A DNA stretch of 64,000 bases from Desulfopila sp. IMCC35006 (GTDB lineage Bacteria; Desulfobacterota; Desulfobulbia; Desulfobulbales; Desulfocapsaceae). Below the pieces are notes generated by a model, which was given only the letters and a program-made list of their open reading frames with translations, was not told the origin of the DNA and made no database searches. The translations under genes were made by a program, and so were the position numbers. The stretch is taken from NCBI RefSeq assembly GCF_005116645.1, contig NZ_SWCM01000003.1:1-64000 (forward strand), read 5' to 3'. Positions 1-8,722 of this stretch are shown here, piece by piece. How positions within the stretch are numbered: position 1 is the first letter of the stretch; every line of letters begins with the position of its first letter.

Positions 1-41
1 TAAACTGTTACAGTTCTTGAGCGGGCTTTGAATCACATCAG

Positions 42-125
42 ACTATGCCGAGTTGATTATTAACGAGTCCTTCATATTTCAAGGTGAAATTTGATTACTC
101 GGCATAGTCAAAAACTCGGCATAGT
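42..125. repeat. Short inverted/direct repeat cluster (12-13 bp) at the edge of a truncated receiver gene
   Basis: The 12-mer ACTATGCCGAGT (42-53) recurs inverted as ACTCGGCATAGT at 97-108 and again in the same inverted sense at 114-125. With its flanking base, the first pair forms a 13-bp inverted repeat about 43 bp apart. The second and third copies overlap the first codons of the downstream receiver gene. I read this as a footprint or end of a mobile element that cut the gene, but no transposase is visible and the window begins only 41 bases upstream. Confidence 0.5.
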
Positions 126-474
126 GGTGCTTCTTGTGGACGATGAAGAAACCGTCTTGGGAGTGGGCCGTTCGATGCTTGAAAAAATGGGATTTTCGGT
201 GATCACCGCCTGGGACGGCAGGGAGGCAGTGACAGTTTATCGTGAGCACCGCAGGGAGATTGCTTTCGTGGTCATGGATCTCACCATGCCCCACATGACC
301 GGCGAAGAGGCTTTCCGCGAGCTTCGCAGGATAGATCCAGAGGTGAAAGTATTCATTTCCAGTGGATACAGCGAGTGGGAGATCTCTGCGCGGTTTGCCG
401 GCAAAAGTCTTGCAGGTTTCATCCAGAAACCCTATCAGATGGCAGATCTCCTGGAAATATTCAAGAAGCACTAG
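91..474 (+). CDS. Receiver (CheY-like) domain protein, probable remnant of a hybrid histidine kinase
   Basis: A 127-residue protein that is almost entirely one response-regulator receiver domain. It has the acidic pair in LLVDDEE near residue 17, the phospho-acceptor Asp in FVVMDLTMP, the conserved Ser in FISSGY and the Lys in IQKPY. It has no output domain. The wording of the domain resembles receivers at the C-terminus of hybrid sensor kinases, but an in-frame stop lies at 85-87, just before the TTG start. The first 11 codons are built from the short repeats at 97-125. AAGGTG four bases upstream could serve as a ribosome site. It is either a free-standing receiver created by rearrangement or a decaying 3' fragment; I cannot tell which. 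Confidence 0.7.
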   Translation: MITRHSQKLGIVVLLVDDEETVLGVGRSMLEKMGFSVITAWDGREAVTVYREHRREIAFVVMDLTMPHMTGEEAFRELRRIDPEVKVFISSGYSEWEISARFAGKSLAGFIQKPYQMADLLEIFKKH

Positions 475-562
475 ATGGATATATGCCTGCGCAACTCTGC
501 GTATTCATTGTACCCTTTTTCGATCCCGGCAACAGAATGATGCCGATCTCGTCATTTTGCAT

Positions 563-1039
563 TCAGTCTATAGCGCCATCGTCCGGTGACTGTTTGCCTG
601 TCATACTTTCGATGTGTATTGCCCAGACCCGGAGGCCGTTTACAGGAAGTGTATCGAGCCTCCACTCTTTCTCCGAATATTGCGCCACAATATGGGTCAG
701 CCCTTTAATTTTATCTTCAGAAGAGAGCAGTTCTTCGACCTTGCCAAAGCCAATCACGGTCTGAAAAGAAAACGACCAGTCGCAGGCTTTTTTCTCATTT
801 TGGAGAACACGCACTCCTGACTCGAATTCAAAGCACACATTTTTATTTACGGCGAGAATATCCGTTTTTTTGCCCGCAAGCGCGGTGTGAAAATAGAGGA
901 TCGTGCCATCATAGCCAAACGAGACGGGGACGAGATACGGCATATCATCTTTGGACAATGCCAATCTGCAAACCTGGCACTCTTTAATAATCCGGGAAAT
1001 TTTATTTGTATCCATTATCTCCTTATCCTTTCGCCGCAT
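563..1039 (-). CDS. Pyridoxamine 5'-phosphate oxidase-family (NimA-like) flavoprotein
   Basis: A 158-residue protein starting MRRKDKEI, followed by CRLALSKDDMPYLVPVSFGYDG and LYFHTALAGKK. This is the split-barrel flavin-binding pattern of PNPOx-like, NimA-related proteins, which bind FMN or a related flavin and are often of unknown substrate. The start at 1039 is preferred over the in-frame codon at 1066 because AGGAG stands a few bases upstream and the family usually begins MRRKDKEI. It stands alone, convergent with the receiver gene. The family call is firm; the reaction is unknown. Confidence 0.85.
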   Translation of the reverse strand: MRRKDKEIMDTNKISRIIKECQVCRLALSKDDMPYLVPVSFGYDGTILYFHTALAGKKTDILAVNKNVCFEFESGVRVLQNEKKACDWSFSFQTVIGFGKVEELLSSEDKIKGLTHIVAQYSEKEWRLDTLPVNGLRVWAIHIESMTGKQSPDDGAID

Positions 1040-1167
1040 CGTAGTCTCCTGACGCCAGACTGGCATTCAAAAACAGGATTACCCCGCAAGCTCAACCCGT
1101 CGAAATAAAAAGATGCGGGCTGGTTCAGTAGCTGAGCCTTAGGGGCAATCAGATTTCAAAATATGAT

Positions 1168-2589
1168 TTACCTGCCGGCTTTAACGACCACCAGCTTCAT
1201 TTCCGTCATTTCCGCCACCGCATAGCGCAACCCTTCACGGCCGATACCGCTCTCCTTGACCCCGCCGTAAGGCATCTGATCGACGCGGAATGTGGGGATG
1301 TCGTTGATCATCACCCCACCGACTTCAAGCTTTCTCGCAGCATGCAGGGCGTTGTCAAGAAGAGGGGTATATATCCCCGCCTGCAGGCCGTAGACACTGT
1401 CGTTGACCTGATCAATGGCCTCATCCAGCGTATCAAAAGGAGAAATTACCACCACCGGCCCGAAAACCTCCTGGCAGGATACCTTTACACCTCTCGCCAC
1501 ATTGGTGAGAATAGCCGGGGCAACCATGTTGCCGGTGAGTTCACCGCCGCAGAGAAGCGTCGCACCGGCCGCCTCGGCATCCTTAATCCATTGATGGACC
1601 CGACGCGCGTCTTTTTCACTGATCAGGGCGGAATAATCGGTGGTAGTCTCACCCGGGGCTCCACCATGAAGCCTGCTGGTTGCCGTCACCATTTTGCTGC
1701 ACAGTTCAGGATAAAGGCTCCGGTGCACAAAGATTCGCTGCAACGAAATACAGATCTGCCCCTGGAAAGAGAAGGCGCCGACCACACAACGATCGACAAG
1801 GCCGTCGATCTCAACCCCCTGATCAATAATCACCGCCGAGTTGGAGCCAAGTTCCAGGGTTACCTTTTTCAAACCCGCCTTGGCCCTGATCTGCCTGCCG
1901 ACCGGCGGACTGCCGGTAAAGGTAATCATCGCCACCCGCTCATCCTCCACCAGGGCCTCACCGATGACCGCGCCACTGCCGCTGACAACATTTAACGCCC
2001 CCGCCGGCAAGCCCGCTGCATGAAACATCTCCGCAGTAAAATAGGCGGAAAAAGGCGTCTGGCTGGCAGGCTTCAGGATGACGGTATTCCCGGCGGCAAT
2101 AGCCGGTCCAACCTTATGGGCCACCAGATTGAACGGGAAATTAAACGGTGAGATGGCACCAATTATGCCTACAGGCTCCTGGAGGGTGAAACCAAACCGG
2201 CCTTTGCCGCCGGGGGCCGCATCGATCGGCACCATTTCGCCGGCAAGACGCCTGGCCTCGTCGGCCGCAAAATGGTAAGTCTGTACGGTCCGGTCTATCT
2301 CCAGCAAGGCTGCATTTATCGGTTTGGCTGCTTCAGCACTGAGAATGGCGGCCGCTTCATTGCGGTGCTCCTTGAACAGATCGGCCACCTTATCAAGGAT
2401 TTCCCCCCGTTCGTAGGCCGACAGAGTCCGCATTGCGGGCTTGGCACGTTCAGCAGCCTGGACGGCCAGAGCAACCTGAGCCCTGGAAGCAACGGCAACT
2501 TCGCCGATACTCGCCCCGTCATACGGACTTGTTATGACAACGCTCGATTCACCTGGAAGCCATTCACCGTTTATCCATAGTTTTTTCAT
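1168..2589 (-). CDS. NAD(P)-dependent aldehyde dehydrogenase, candidate succinate/glutarate-semialdehyde dehydrogenase
   Basis: A 473-residue enzyme of the aldehyde dehydrogenase superfamily. The catalytic Asn is N150 in SPFNFPFN, the general base is E246 in LELGSN, and the nucleophile is C280 in GQICIS. An EVFGPV nucleotide-site motif lies near residue 373. AAGGAG precedes the ATG. It is the last gene of the minus-strand series gabT - aor - winged helix - patD-like - this gene, so oxidation of the semialdehyde made by GabT (succinate or glutarate semialdehyde) is the natural role. The family also contains lactaldehyde, phosphonoacetaldehyde and non-phosphorylating glyceraldehyde-3-phosphate enzymes, so the substrate rests on context only. 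Confidence 0.85.
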   Translation of the reverse strand: MKKLWINGEWLPGESSVVITSPYDGASIGEVAVASRAQVALAVQAAERAKPAMRTLSAYERGEILDKVADLFKEHRNEAAAILSAEAAKPINAALLEIDRTVQTYHFAADEARRLAGEMVPIDAAPGGKGRFGFTLQEPVGIIGAISPFNFPFNLVAHKVGPAIAAGNTVILKPASQTPFSAYFTAEMFHAAGLPAGALNVVSGSGAVIGEALVEDERVAMITFTGSPPVGRQIRAKAGLKKVTLELGSNSAVIIDQGVEIDGLVDRCVVGAFSFQGQICISLQRIFVHRSLYPELCSKMVTATSRLHGGAPGETTTDYSALISEKDARRVHQWIKDAEAAGATLLCGGELTGNMVAPAILTNVARGVKVSCQEVFGPVVVISPFDTLDEAIDQVNDSVYGLQAGIYTPLLDNALHAARKLEVGGVMINDIPTFRVDQMPYGGVKESGIGREGLRYAVAEMTEMKLVVVKAGR

Positions 2590-2664
2590 TTATATTTCTC
2601 CTTAGGGCTTTAACCCGGTAAATGGGAAATAGGCCGGGTACAGACTTTTATAGCCCCCTTTGAG

Positions 2665-2854
2665 GGGTGCTCTTTTCAGTCCCCGTGCTGTGCGGGGGTA
2701 AGTTCATTCACGAAATAATTTTCTTGTAAACAGCACAAGAACAAATGCCGAATACAGACACACTAATCCCGCCTAAAAGATTTGCGGGATAAGTTCATTC
2801 ACGAAATAATTTTCTTGTAGACTGCCCAAGAAAATTATTTCTAATTCACTAAAC
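2665..2854. repeat. Dispersed repeat family A, copy 1 (190 bp), fused to a gene's stop codon
   Basis: This segment is a close relative of 57958-58140. Both begin GGGTGCTCTTTTCAGT and carry two tandem units of the type GGGATAAGTTC...CGAAATAATT...TCTTG, separated by the hairpin ATCCCGC/GCGGGAT. Both end with CTAAAC. On the minus strand the CTAAAC end supplies the last Val codon and TAG stop of the upstream gene. The next stretch folds into a long stem (GAAATAATTTTCTTG against CAAGAAAATTATTTC). It probably acts as the transcript end of the aldehyde dehydrogenase gene. Confidence 0.85.
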
Positions 2855-4282
2855 CGCAATCATAACATGCTTAGTTATCTGATAGTCATGAACCGCCTCG
2901 GCGGAAAGGTCTTTGCCAAATCCGGATTGCTTGAAACCTCCATGCGGGGTCTCCGAAGCAAGGGGGAGATGATCGTTAATCCATACGGTGCCAAATTCCA
3001 GGCGGGCGGAAACACGCATTGCCCGGGCGACATCAGTGGTAAACACCGATGAGGCGAGACCGAAATCGACATCATTGGCCATGGCAATGGCCTCTTCTTC
3101 AGTAGTAAAAGATTGAATAGTGAGGACCGGACCGAAGATCTCTTTCTGGACGACTTCAGCCCGCTGATCGACATTGGTGATGATGGTCGGCTCGAAATAA
3201 TAGCCTTTTTCCCAGGATTTCGGCACCTTTCCGCCGCAAAGAATTTTTGCGCCATACCCTTTGGCCCGCTCTACGAAACCAAGCACTTTGCTTTGATGTT
3301 CGGCGGAGACCAAGGGGCCGAGCATGGTTTCAGGACTAAAGGGGTCGCCAATGATAAATGTTCTTGCCGCCTCAACCAGCGCTTCAGTCACCTCGGCCAC
3401 TCTGGAGGCTTCAACCAAGACCCGAGTCGCGGCCGTGCAGTCCTGTCCGGTATTGAAGAAGGCGGCCAAAGTCGCCTTCTCTGCCACTCTTTTGATATCC
3501 GCATCCCCGAAAACCAGCAGGGGCGCCTTTCCGCCTAATTCAAGATGAACCCGCTTAAGCGTATCGGCAGCATTTTTCATCAGCGCTTTGCCGGTTTCCG
3601 AAGAGCCGGTCAAGCTGACAAGACGGACATCCGGATGGCTGACCAGTTCTCTGCCGACGTTGCCGGTAATGATATTGAGAACCCCATCGGGCAACCCTGC
3701 TTCCTGCGCAATCTCGCCGAGGAGCAGAGTGGATCGGGGGGTTATCGAGGCCGGCTTGATAACCGAGGTGCAGCCGGCAGCAAGCGCCGCCCCCACCTTC
3801 CAGATGGCCATCATGAAGGGATAGTTCCACGGCGTGATACCGGCGGTAACCCCGCACGGTTCCTTACGATAGATTGACGTATAGCCGGGAGCATATTCTC
3901 CAGCTCGATTGCCGCCGGTATCACGAGCCGCGGCGGCAAAGAACCTCAGATTATCAATACAGAAAGGCAGGTCTGCGCCAAGGACGACAAAATCATATGG
4001 TTTTCCGGAATCTTCCGATTCTATCCTGGCGATTTCCTGCTGACGCCGTTCGACGATATCGGCCATACGGGACAAGACCAGGGCGCGTTCCCGGGGGGCT
4101 TTGCCGGACCAGCGACCATCGGCAAACGCCTCTTTGGCCGCAGCGACAGCCGCTGCTACATCTGCCTGGGTCGCATTGACCACCCTGTCGATAATCTCGC
4201 CCGTTGCCGGGTTTTCAACAGGGAGCTCCCGACCTTCTTGGCCTGCTGTCCAACATCCATTGATCCACATTGCCTTGTCCAT
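2849..4282 (-). CDS. patD: Aldehyde dehydrogenase of the gamma-aminobutyraldehyde dehydrogenase (PatD/YdcW) type
   Basis: A 477-residue NAD-dependent aldehyde dehydrogenase. It has the catalytic Asn in TPWNYPFMMAIWK, the base Glu in LELGGKAP and the nucleophile Cys in TGQDCTAATR. A C-terminal stretch (LEFGTVWINDHLPLASE, PHGGFKQSGFGKD) closely follows the PatD/YdcW group that oxidises 4-aminobutanal to 4-aminobutyrate. The start at 4282 is chosen because AAGGAGA lies just upstream and the protein then begins like its family; the open frame extends 65 codons further without similarity. It sits downstream of gabT and a tungsten AOR, so it offers an NAD-linked alternative to the ferredoxin-linked route. 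Its last Val codon and stop lie inside repeat A1. Related betaine-aldehyde dehydrogenases are the main alternative. Confidence 0.82.
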   Translation of the reverse strand: MDKAMWINGCWTAGQEGRELPVENPATGEIIDRVVNATQADVAAAVAAAKEAFADGRWSGKAPRERALVLSRMADIVERRQQEIARIESEDSGKPYDFVVLGADLPFCIDNLRFFAAAARDTGGNRAGEYAPGYTSIYRKEPCGVTAGITPWNYPFMMAIWKVGAALAAGCTSVIKPASITPRSTLLLGEIAQEAGLPDGVLNIITGNVGRELVSHPDVRLVSLTGSSETGKALMKNAADTLKRVHLELGGKAPLLVFGDADIKRVAEKATLAAFFNTGQDCTAATRVLVEASRVAEVTEALVEAARTFIIGDPFSPETMLGPLVSAEHQSKVLGFVERAKGYGAKILCGGKVPKSWEKGYYFEPTIITNVDQRAEVVQKEIFGPVLTIQSFTTEEEAIAMANDVDFGLASSVFTTDVARAMRVSARLEFGTVWINDHLPLASETPHGGFKQSGFGKDLSAEAVHDYQITKHVMIAV

Positions 4283-4622
4283 AAGATTCTCCTTATCCCG
4301 AGTTTTTCCCTTCAAGGGGTAATAGCGAAAAGTTGAATAAACAGCGAAACTGCTGGTATCTCTGATCATTGAAACCAGATTGCCCATGGTGTGTAACGCG
4401 GCACTCCGTTGTTTGTTTATAAGCCTTTTACCATTCGCACACGGCAGAGGGGTAATGACAAATGAACAACACCACATTCTAACTATAAATTACAGCGAGG
4501 CAAGCAGTGGGGGGATGTTCCCCGCGGAAGGGAAAGACTCCAGGGCTTTCATGGACGGCAGACAGACTCCCGATATCTGCCGGTCCATTGCCCTGCAGCC
4601 CCAGTGTCGGTGCAGGAAAGTG
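4283..4622. other. 340-bp intergenic stretch, no supported gene
   Basis: It lies between the winged-helix gene and the patD-like gene, both on the minus strand. I found no sigma-54 motif, strong hairpin or coding ORF. A plus-strand open frame that crosses it and the winged-helix gene has no ribosome site or recognisable sequence. A separate promoter for the two aldehyde dehydrogenases could lie here, but none is evident. Confidence 0.5.
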
Positions 4623-4853
4623 CTATTGATTCACGCATTGCAGTCCTTCTCTGGTGATAAGCGATCTCTGGCCATCACTATCACTTATGACAATACCCAT
4701 CTGATGCATTATCTTCATCAATTGACAGGTGTCCTTTTCGCTCATCTTCAGTTTATTGGCTATATGCTCGGAATTCACCACCTCCGGCTGTGAATTTTTC
4801 AGATTTTCCACCAATATTTCAAGAACCTGCTTTTTGTTAGCAAATATCGACAT
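4623..4853 (-). CDS. Small winged-helix-like protein linked to AOR operon A
   Basis: A 76-residue protein. Its pattern (KKQVLEILVENL, VNSEHIANKLKMSE, QLMKIMHQMGIVIS, LITREGLQ) suggests a compact winged-helix fold with a recognition helix around residues 38-50. A clear paralogue of 78 residues lies at 35335-35571 in the second AOR operon, sharing the VLE-L-EN, IAN-L, LLKIMH-MG and SIITR-GL blocks. Both follow an AOR (here directly, there after a glutamate dehydrogenase). It could be an operon-specific regulator or an accessory factor; there is no Cys for a metal. The function is unknown. Confidence 0.7.
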   Translation of the reverse strand: MSIFANKKQVLEILVENLKNSQPEVVNSEHIANKLKMSEKDTCQLMKIMHQMGIVISDSDGQRSLITREGLQCVNQ

Positions 4854-4919
4854 AGTATTTCTCTTTTATTGTGTCTTAATAAACCATTGAAACATTTCTC
4901 TCGTTAAAGCGTGCCGCTG

Positions 4920-6689
4920 TTATCCCTGAGCAGGGATTCCCGCCGTATTCCAGCCTCGCAGGCGATAATAATCCTGCAGCATGTACTCCATTTCTGCCGA
5001 GGTGAGCGACTTTCCCGTGGGCAGGACTTCTTTATGCAGACGTCTGGGCAACCGGTCGTCCTCGACCTGCAGGCCTTCCTGCAGATTGAAGGTCCGGGTC
5101 ATATTTACAATATTTCGGGCAACTTTCTGCAGATCCGCTTTACCGCTTGGCTGACCGGTCACTCGATAGACACTGGCCTCAAGCTCCTCCCAGGTATACA
5201 GATCCCGGTAAAAACGACACAGTACCAGGGTGTCAAATATATTCAGCCGATCTTCATACTCGATCAGCATTGCCGCCTTGTCTTTAATCTGATCCGGCGG
5301 AATGAGGCCGGAGAGTTCCGGCTTGTAAAAGGTCGTTCGCAGATGGCAGGCGCCCCTTGGCGAGGTACCGAAAGTCAGCCCCATGCCTTTTAGGGCGCGA
5401 GGGTCATATCCGGCTGGCTCGAGACCTTTCACATGAACGGCAATATCTTCCAGGCCCCAGGCCCGGGATGCAGGGATAATGCCATCGGCGAGAATATCAC
5501 CGATACCTTCACGGGCGGAAATCATCTTGACGAGCGTGGCAATCTGATCAACGTTGCCATACTCGACCACGAAATCGATCTTGCCGCGAGCTTTCGCCTC
5601 TATGGCCAGCCCGCAAAGGTTGCCGGCGGTAATCGTGTCCATGCCCAGGCGGTCGCAGAGGTCGTTGAGATAGGCGATCTCCGCCATATCATCCACCATG
5701 CAGAGCCCTCCGAAAGAGTAGATGGTCTCGTACTCGGGACCCTCTACTTCAAGGCCTGTATGGCGACCTTTTTTAATCTTTGCCAGGCGGCCGCAGGCCA
5801 TGAAGCATTTAGCACAGGCGTGCGGTTTGATGTCGTGATCCTTATGGTATTTTTCACCACTGATTTTTTCCCAGTGGGCACAGGATCCTTCACTCCAGTA
5901 TTTTGCCGGGAAAGCCCCCGCCGTATTCATGAGGGCCACCATCATCGTCGTCCCCATTGCTTTATAGGCTTTCACCCCGGGGTGCTGGCTGTTCTTGCCG
6001 GCAAAATCTTTGGCGTATTGGGCAACGCCTGCAGGATCAAAATATTGCCGTTTTCGGTCACCCTGAAAAACAAGCGCCTTGACCAGCTTGGACCCCATTA
6101 CCGCGCCAACTCCCGTCCGACCGGCACAGCGCCATTTGTCGTTGGCGATCAGGGCGAATTTGACCATGTTCTCCCCGGCAGGCCCGATAGTTACCGCTCC
6201 TGGTTTACCGTAGCCGGCGGTGTTTGGGGCATATTTCTCGACCGCTTCGACCTCCGCGGCTATCGAATCCATGCCCCACAGGCTGCCGGCATCATGAAAT
6301 TCGACAGTATCGGGCGTGATGGTCAGAACAGTCGGGCTCGAAGATTTGCCGGTCAGCAGGATGGCATCAAAGCCGACCGAGTCGATGGCCTCAGGGACTT
6401 TGCCGCCAGAATACGACTCCGCATAAAAGCCGGTAAGCGGAGACTTCGTATAGACGCCATAACGGCTAGCCCCCCAGATTCGCCCCGCGCAGAAAGACCC
6501 GGTCGCAAAAATCAGGTGGTTGCCGGGTGACAGAGGATCAATACCCGGTTTATTTCGTTCCAGCAACAGACGCGTAGCCAGCCCCTTGCCGCCAAAAGTT
6601 TCTGCAAGTACCTCATCTGCCACGGGTTCAATAGTTGCCGATCTGGCGCTGAGATCAATCGTCAAAATCCGGTTATAATAGCCAAACAT
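4920..6689 (-). CDS. aor: Tungsten aldehyde:ferredoxin oxidoreductase (operon A)
   Basis: A 589-residue AOR-family enzyme, expected to oxidise an aldehyde plus water to the carboxylate while reducing ferredoxin, using a bis-pterin tungsten site and one [4Fe-4S] cluster. Cluster ligands are C292, C295 and C299 in CAKCFMAC plus C491 in LVLCRFYRD, the spacing expected for the family. The N-terminal domain has the usual GGKGLATR and TKSPLTG pterin-binding blocks. GAGGTAA precedes the ATG. It follows gabT by 110 bp and precedes a small winged-helix gene. The likely substrate is the semialdehyde made by GabT. The copy at 39021-40790 has the same length and the great majority of residues in common. 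Confidence 0.93.
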   Translation of the reverse strand: MFGYYNRILTIDLSARSATIEPVADEVLAETFGGKGLATRLLLERNKPGIDPLSPGNHLIFATGSFCAGRIWGASRYGVYTKSPLTGFYAESYSGGKVPEAIDSVGFDAILLTGKSSSPTVLTITPDTVEFHDAGSLWGMDSIAAEVEAVEKYAPNTAGYGKPGAVTIGPAGENMVKFALIANDKWRCAGRTGVGAVMGSKLVKALVFQGDRKRQYFDPAGVAQYAKDFAGKNSQHPGVKAYKAMGTTMMVALMNTAGAFPAKYWSEGSCAHWEKISGEKYHKDHDIKPHACAKCFMACGRLAKIKKGRHTGLEVEGPEYETIYSFGGLCMVDDMAEIAYLNDLCDRLGMDTITAGNLCGLAIEAKARGKIDFVVEYGNVDQIATLVKMISAREGIGDILADGIIPASRAWGLEDIAVHVKGLEPAGYDPRALKGMGLTFGTSPRGACHLRTTFYKPELSGLIPPDQIKDKAAMLIEYEDRLNIFDTLVLCRFYRDLYTWEELEASVYRVTGQPSGKADLQKVARNIVNMTRTFNLQEGLQVEDDRLPRRLHKEVLPTGKSLTSAEMEYMLQDYYRLRGWNTAGIPAQG

Positions 6690-6746
6690 CTGTTACCTCG
6701 CTGGTGTCTTTCCTGCTGTCATTCATAGCTGCAGACAACTCCGTTG

Positions 6747-6776
6747 CTCGGAGGTAAAAATGCGTATCCCTCCGAG
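6747..6776 (-). other. Intercistronic hairpin between gabT and aor (operon A)
   Basis: An 8-bp perfect stem CTCGGAGG (6747-6754) with CCTCCGAG (6769-6776) lies in the 110-bp gap between the aminotransferase stop and the AOR start. No T-run follows on the minus strand, so I read it as an RNA-stabilising or attenuating hairpin that lets gabT be expressed above aor, not as a full terminator. Confidence 0.45.
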
Positions 6777-6799
6777 GCGTTGCCTGCATCAAATAAATA

Positions 6800-8107
6800 C
6801 TACCTGATCGCCGTCAGACCGTTATCCACAATATGCATCCCCTGCTCGAGCTGCTCATCGGTAATCACCAGAGGCATCAAAAAGCGGATGACATTGCCGA
6901 ATGTGCCGCAGGCCAGAATCATAAGATTTCTCTCCAGGCAGTATTTAACCAGAGCTTTTGCTTTGTCCGGGGCGGGTGTTTTATCTTTTCTGTCATGCAC
7001 GAGTTCAATGGCCATCATCGGCCCTACACCGCGCACATCACCTATCAGCGTATGTTTTTCTTTCAGGCCGGTAAGAATTACCTCAAGTTTTTCGCCCAGT
7101 TTTTTGGCACGGCCCAGCAGGTCCTCCGTCTCGAAGATATCGAAAACTGCAAGTCCGGCCTCGCAGGCTATCGGATTGCCGTTATATGTGCCGCCAATGC
7201 CTGAAGCATGAACGGAATCCATAATTTCCTTTTTACCGACCACGGCGCTGAGCGGCATTCCAGCGGCAAGACTCTTCGCGACAGTGGTAATATCCGCCTC
7301 GATGCCATAGTAATCCATGGCAAACATATGCCCGGTTCGCCCCATGCCGCTCTGAATTTCATCGGCAATCATCAGAACGCCGTTTTTCTCGCAAATTGCC
7401 TTCAATTTCTTAAAATATTCTTTGGGAGGAGCAATAAAGCCGCCTTCCCCCTGGATTGGTTCAATAATTATAGCTGCGGTCTGTTCGGCAGCTACATGGC
7501 TGATGAAAAATTCTTCCAGATGATCGGCACAGACGACATTGCAATCCGGGTAATTCTTGCCAAAGGGGCAACGATAGCAATTCGCATAAGGCATATGATA
7601 AACTTCGGGGGCAAAGGGACCGAGGCCAAGCTTGTATGGTTTCACTTTCGAGGTGAGCGTCATACCCATCAAGGTGCGGCCATGAAAAGCACATTCAAAA
7701 GCGATGATTCCCGTTTTCTTGGTATAATATCTTGCTATCTTAACCGCATTTTCAACCGCTTCCGCACCACTATTGGCAAACATTACGGCTTTCGGCGAAT
7801 CCCCGGGGACAGCGTCACAGAGTTTTGCCGCCAACTTGACCGGCGATGCGTACGGAGCCACCATAAAGCAGGTGTGGGTAAATTTTTCCGCCTGGTCCTT
7901 AATCGCCTGCACCACCTTTGGATGGGAGTGGCCAACGTTCATCACCGCAATTCCCCCGGCAAAATCAATATATTCCTGGCCTTCCACATCAGTAATGATT
8001 GCGCCCCGGGCGTGGGCGATATATTTGTCCGTACCGCTTGCATTGCCTTGAGCAATAACCTTACTTCTGAGCTCGTGCAGAGCTTTATTGGTATGTAAAT
8101 TATCCAT
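6800..8107 (-). CDS. gabT: Class III omega-aminotransferase, 4-aminobutyrate/5-aminovalerate type (operon A)
   Basis: A 435-residue PLP enzyme with the class III pattern. The PLP Lys is K278 in TTVAKSLAAGMP, with D249 in IADEIQSGMGRTG, the phosphate-binding NSGAEAVENAVK and the FHGRTLMGM block. It should move the amino group of an omega-amino acid to 2-oxoglutarate, giving a semialdehyde and glutamate. A small Cys set (C177, C180, C189, C193: NCYRC...C...C), seen in many GabT proteins, is present. AAGGAA precedes the ATG. It leads operon A, behind a sigma-54 promoter 50 bp upstream. Substrate choice between 4-aminobutyrate and 5-aminovalerate cannot be read from sequence; a near-duplicate is at 41067-42374. 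Confidence 0.9.
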   Translation of the reverse strand: MDNLHTNKALHELRSKVIAQGNASGTDKYIAHARGAIITDVEGQEYIDFAGGIAVMNVGHSHPKVVQAIKDQAEKFTHTCFMVAPYASPVKLAAKLCDAVPGDSPKAVMFANSGAEAVENAVKIARYYTKKTGIIAFECAFHGRTLMGMTLTSKVKPYKLGLGPFAPEVYHMPYANCYRCPFGKNYPDCNVVCADHLEEFFISHVAAEQTAAIIIEPIQGEGGFIAPPKEYFKKLKAICEKNGVLMIADEIQSGMGRTGHMFAMDYYGIEADITTVAKSLAAGMPLSAVVGKKEIMDSVHASGIGGTYNGNPIACEAGLAVFDIFETEDLLGRAKKLGEKLEVILTGLKEKHTLIGDVRGVGPMMAIELVHDRKDKTPAPDKAKALVKYCLERNLMILACGTFGNVIRFLMPLVITDEQLEQGMHIVDNGLTAIR

Positions 8108-8157
8108 TGTGCGTTCCTTGCGTAAAGTTGACTGAGAGATGAAATAGCTGCGGCTAG

Positions 8158-8176
8158 AATAGCAAAAGAGATACCA
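8158..8176 (-). promoter_or_regulatory. Sigma-54 (-24/-12) promoter of operon A
   Basis: On the minus strand the sequence is TGGTATCTCTTTTGCTATT. GG and GC are separated by exactly 10 bases, as in the consensus TGGCACG-N4-TTGCW. Transcription would start about 12 bases after the GC, some 40 bases before the gabT ATG. The same motif with the same local wording precedes gabT2 (42427-42446). Confidence 0.85.
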
Positions 8177-8326
8177 TGTTTATATGTTTCATGAAAGGAT
8201 GCCAAAACAGAGAGATAGACCGGAATGGAGAGGCCGACGACGCAAAGCTTCGATACATAAACGAATCAATTCTCCATAATTATCTGAAATAAAATACAAT
8301 AATCCGATCCTTAAATGAATCAAAAA

Positions 8327-8348
8327 GTTTACGCCATAAAGCGTAAAC
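8327..8348. promoter_or_regulatory. Candidate upstream activator site, GTTTACGC-N6-GCGTAAAC, in the 8177-8722 gap
   Basis: A perfect 8-bp inverted repeat with a 6-base spacer, about 150 bp upstream of the operon A sigma-54 promoter. This is where an enhancer-binding protein would sit. Its half-site/N6/half-site shape with inner GC...GC matches the two sites upstream of gabT2. The rest of the 545-bp gap is AT-rich with several TGAATCAAAA runs (near 8316, 8473 and 8484) and shows no supported gene. Confidence 0.5.
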
Positions 8349-8722
8349 TAACCCCAAAATAAACGCAAACATAAATAACGTTTAATAACATGCAATTACG
8401 CCAGCAACCAGAAACAGAAATCGCTGAATGACAAAATGACCAACAAAGACGAATCGACAGGCAAAAAAGTTTTTGAATCAAAAATGAATCAAAACAGACC
8501 AGAGGCGGTAAACACATTGGCCTCCAGCCCATGCATAAAACAGACGCTCACCCTCTGTGCACCAGTCATCTGTACCCATGAGGCACAAAGAGTGGCTTTG
8601 CGCGACATTGAACAATGATTATCTTAATAACAACCGAGTTAAACCGAGTTACGGGAAACGAGGTGAGTAAATGTTCCGCCAAATGTTCTTACTTTCTATT
8701 TTCATAATCGGGAGGTCAGACT

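Noticed and set aside
5433-6530. 365-codon plus-strand open frame
   Set aside because: Antisense shadow of the operon A AOR; a similar shadow occurs over AOR B at 39627-40457.
8327-8348. TyrR box (TGTAAA-N6-TTTACA)
   Set aside because: The repeat has the same N6 spacing but the halves are in the opposite sense (TTTAC...GTAAA), so it is not a canonical TyrR box.
8436-8618. 60-codon plus-strand open frame in the gabT-upstream gap
   Set aside because: No ribosome site and no coding-like composition; the stretch reads better as AT-rich regulatory DNA.
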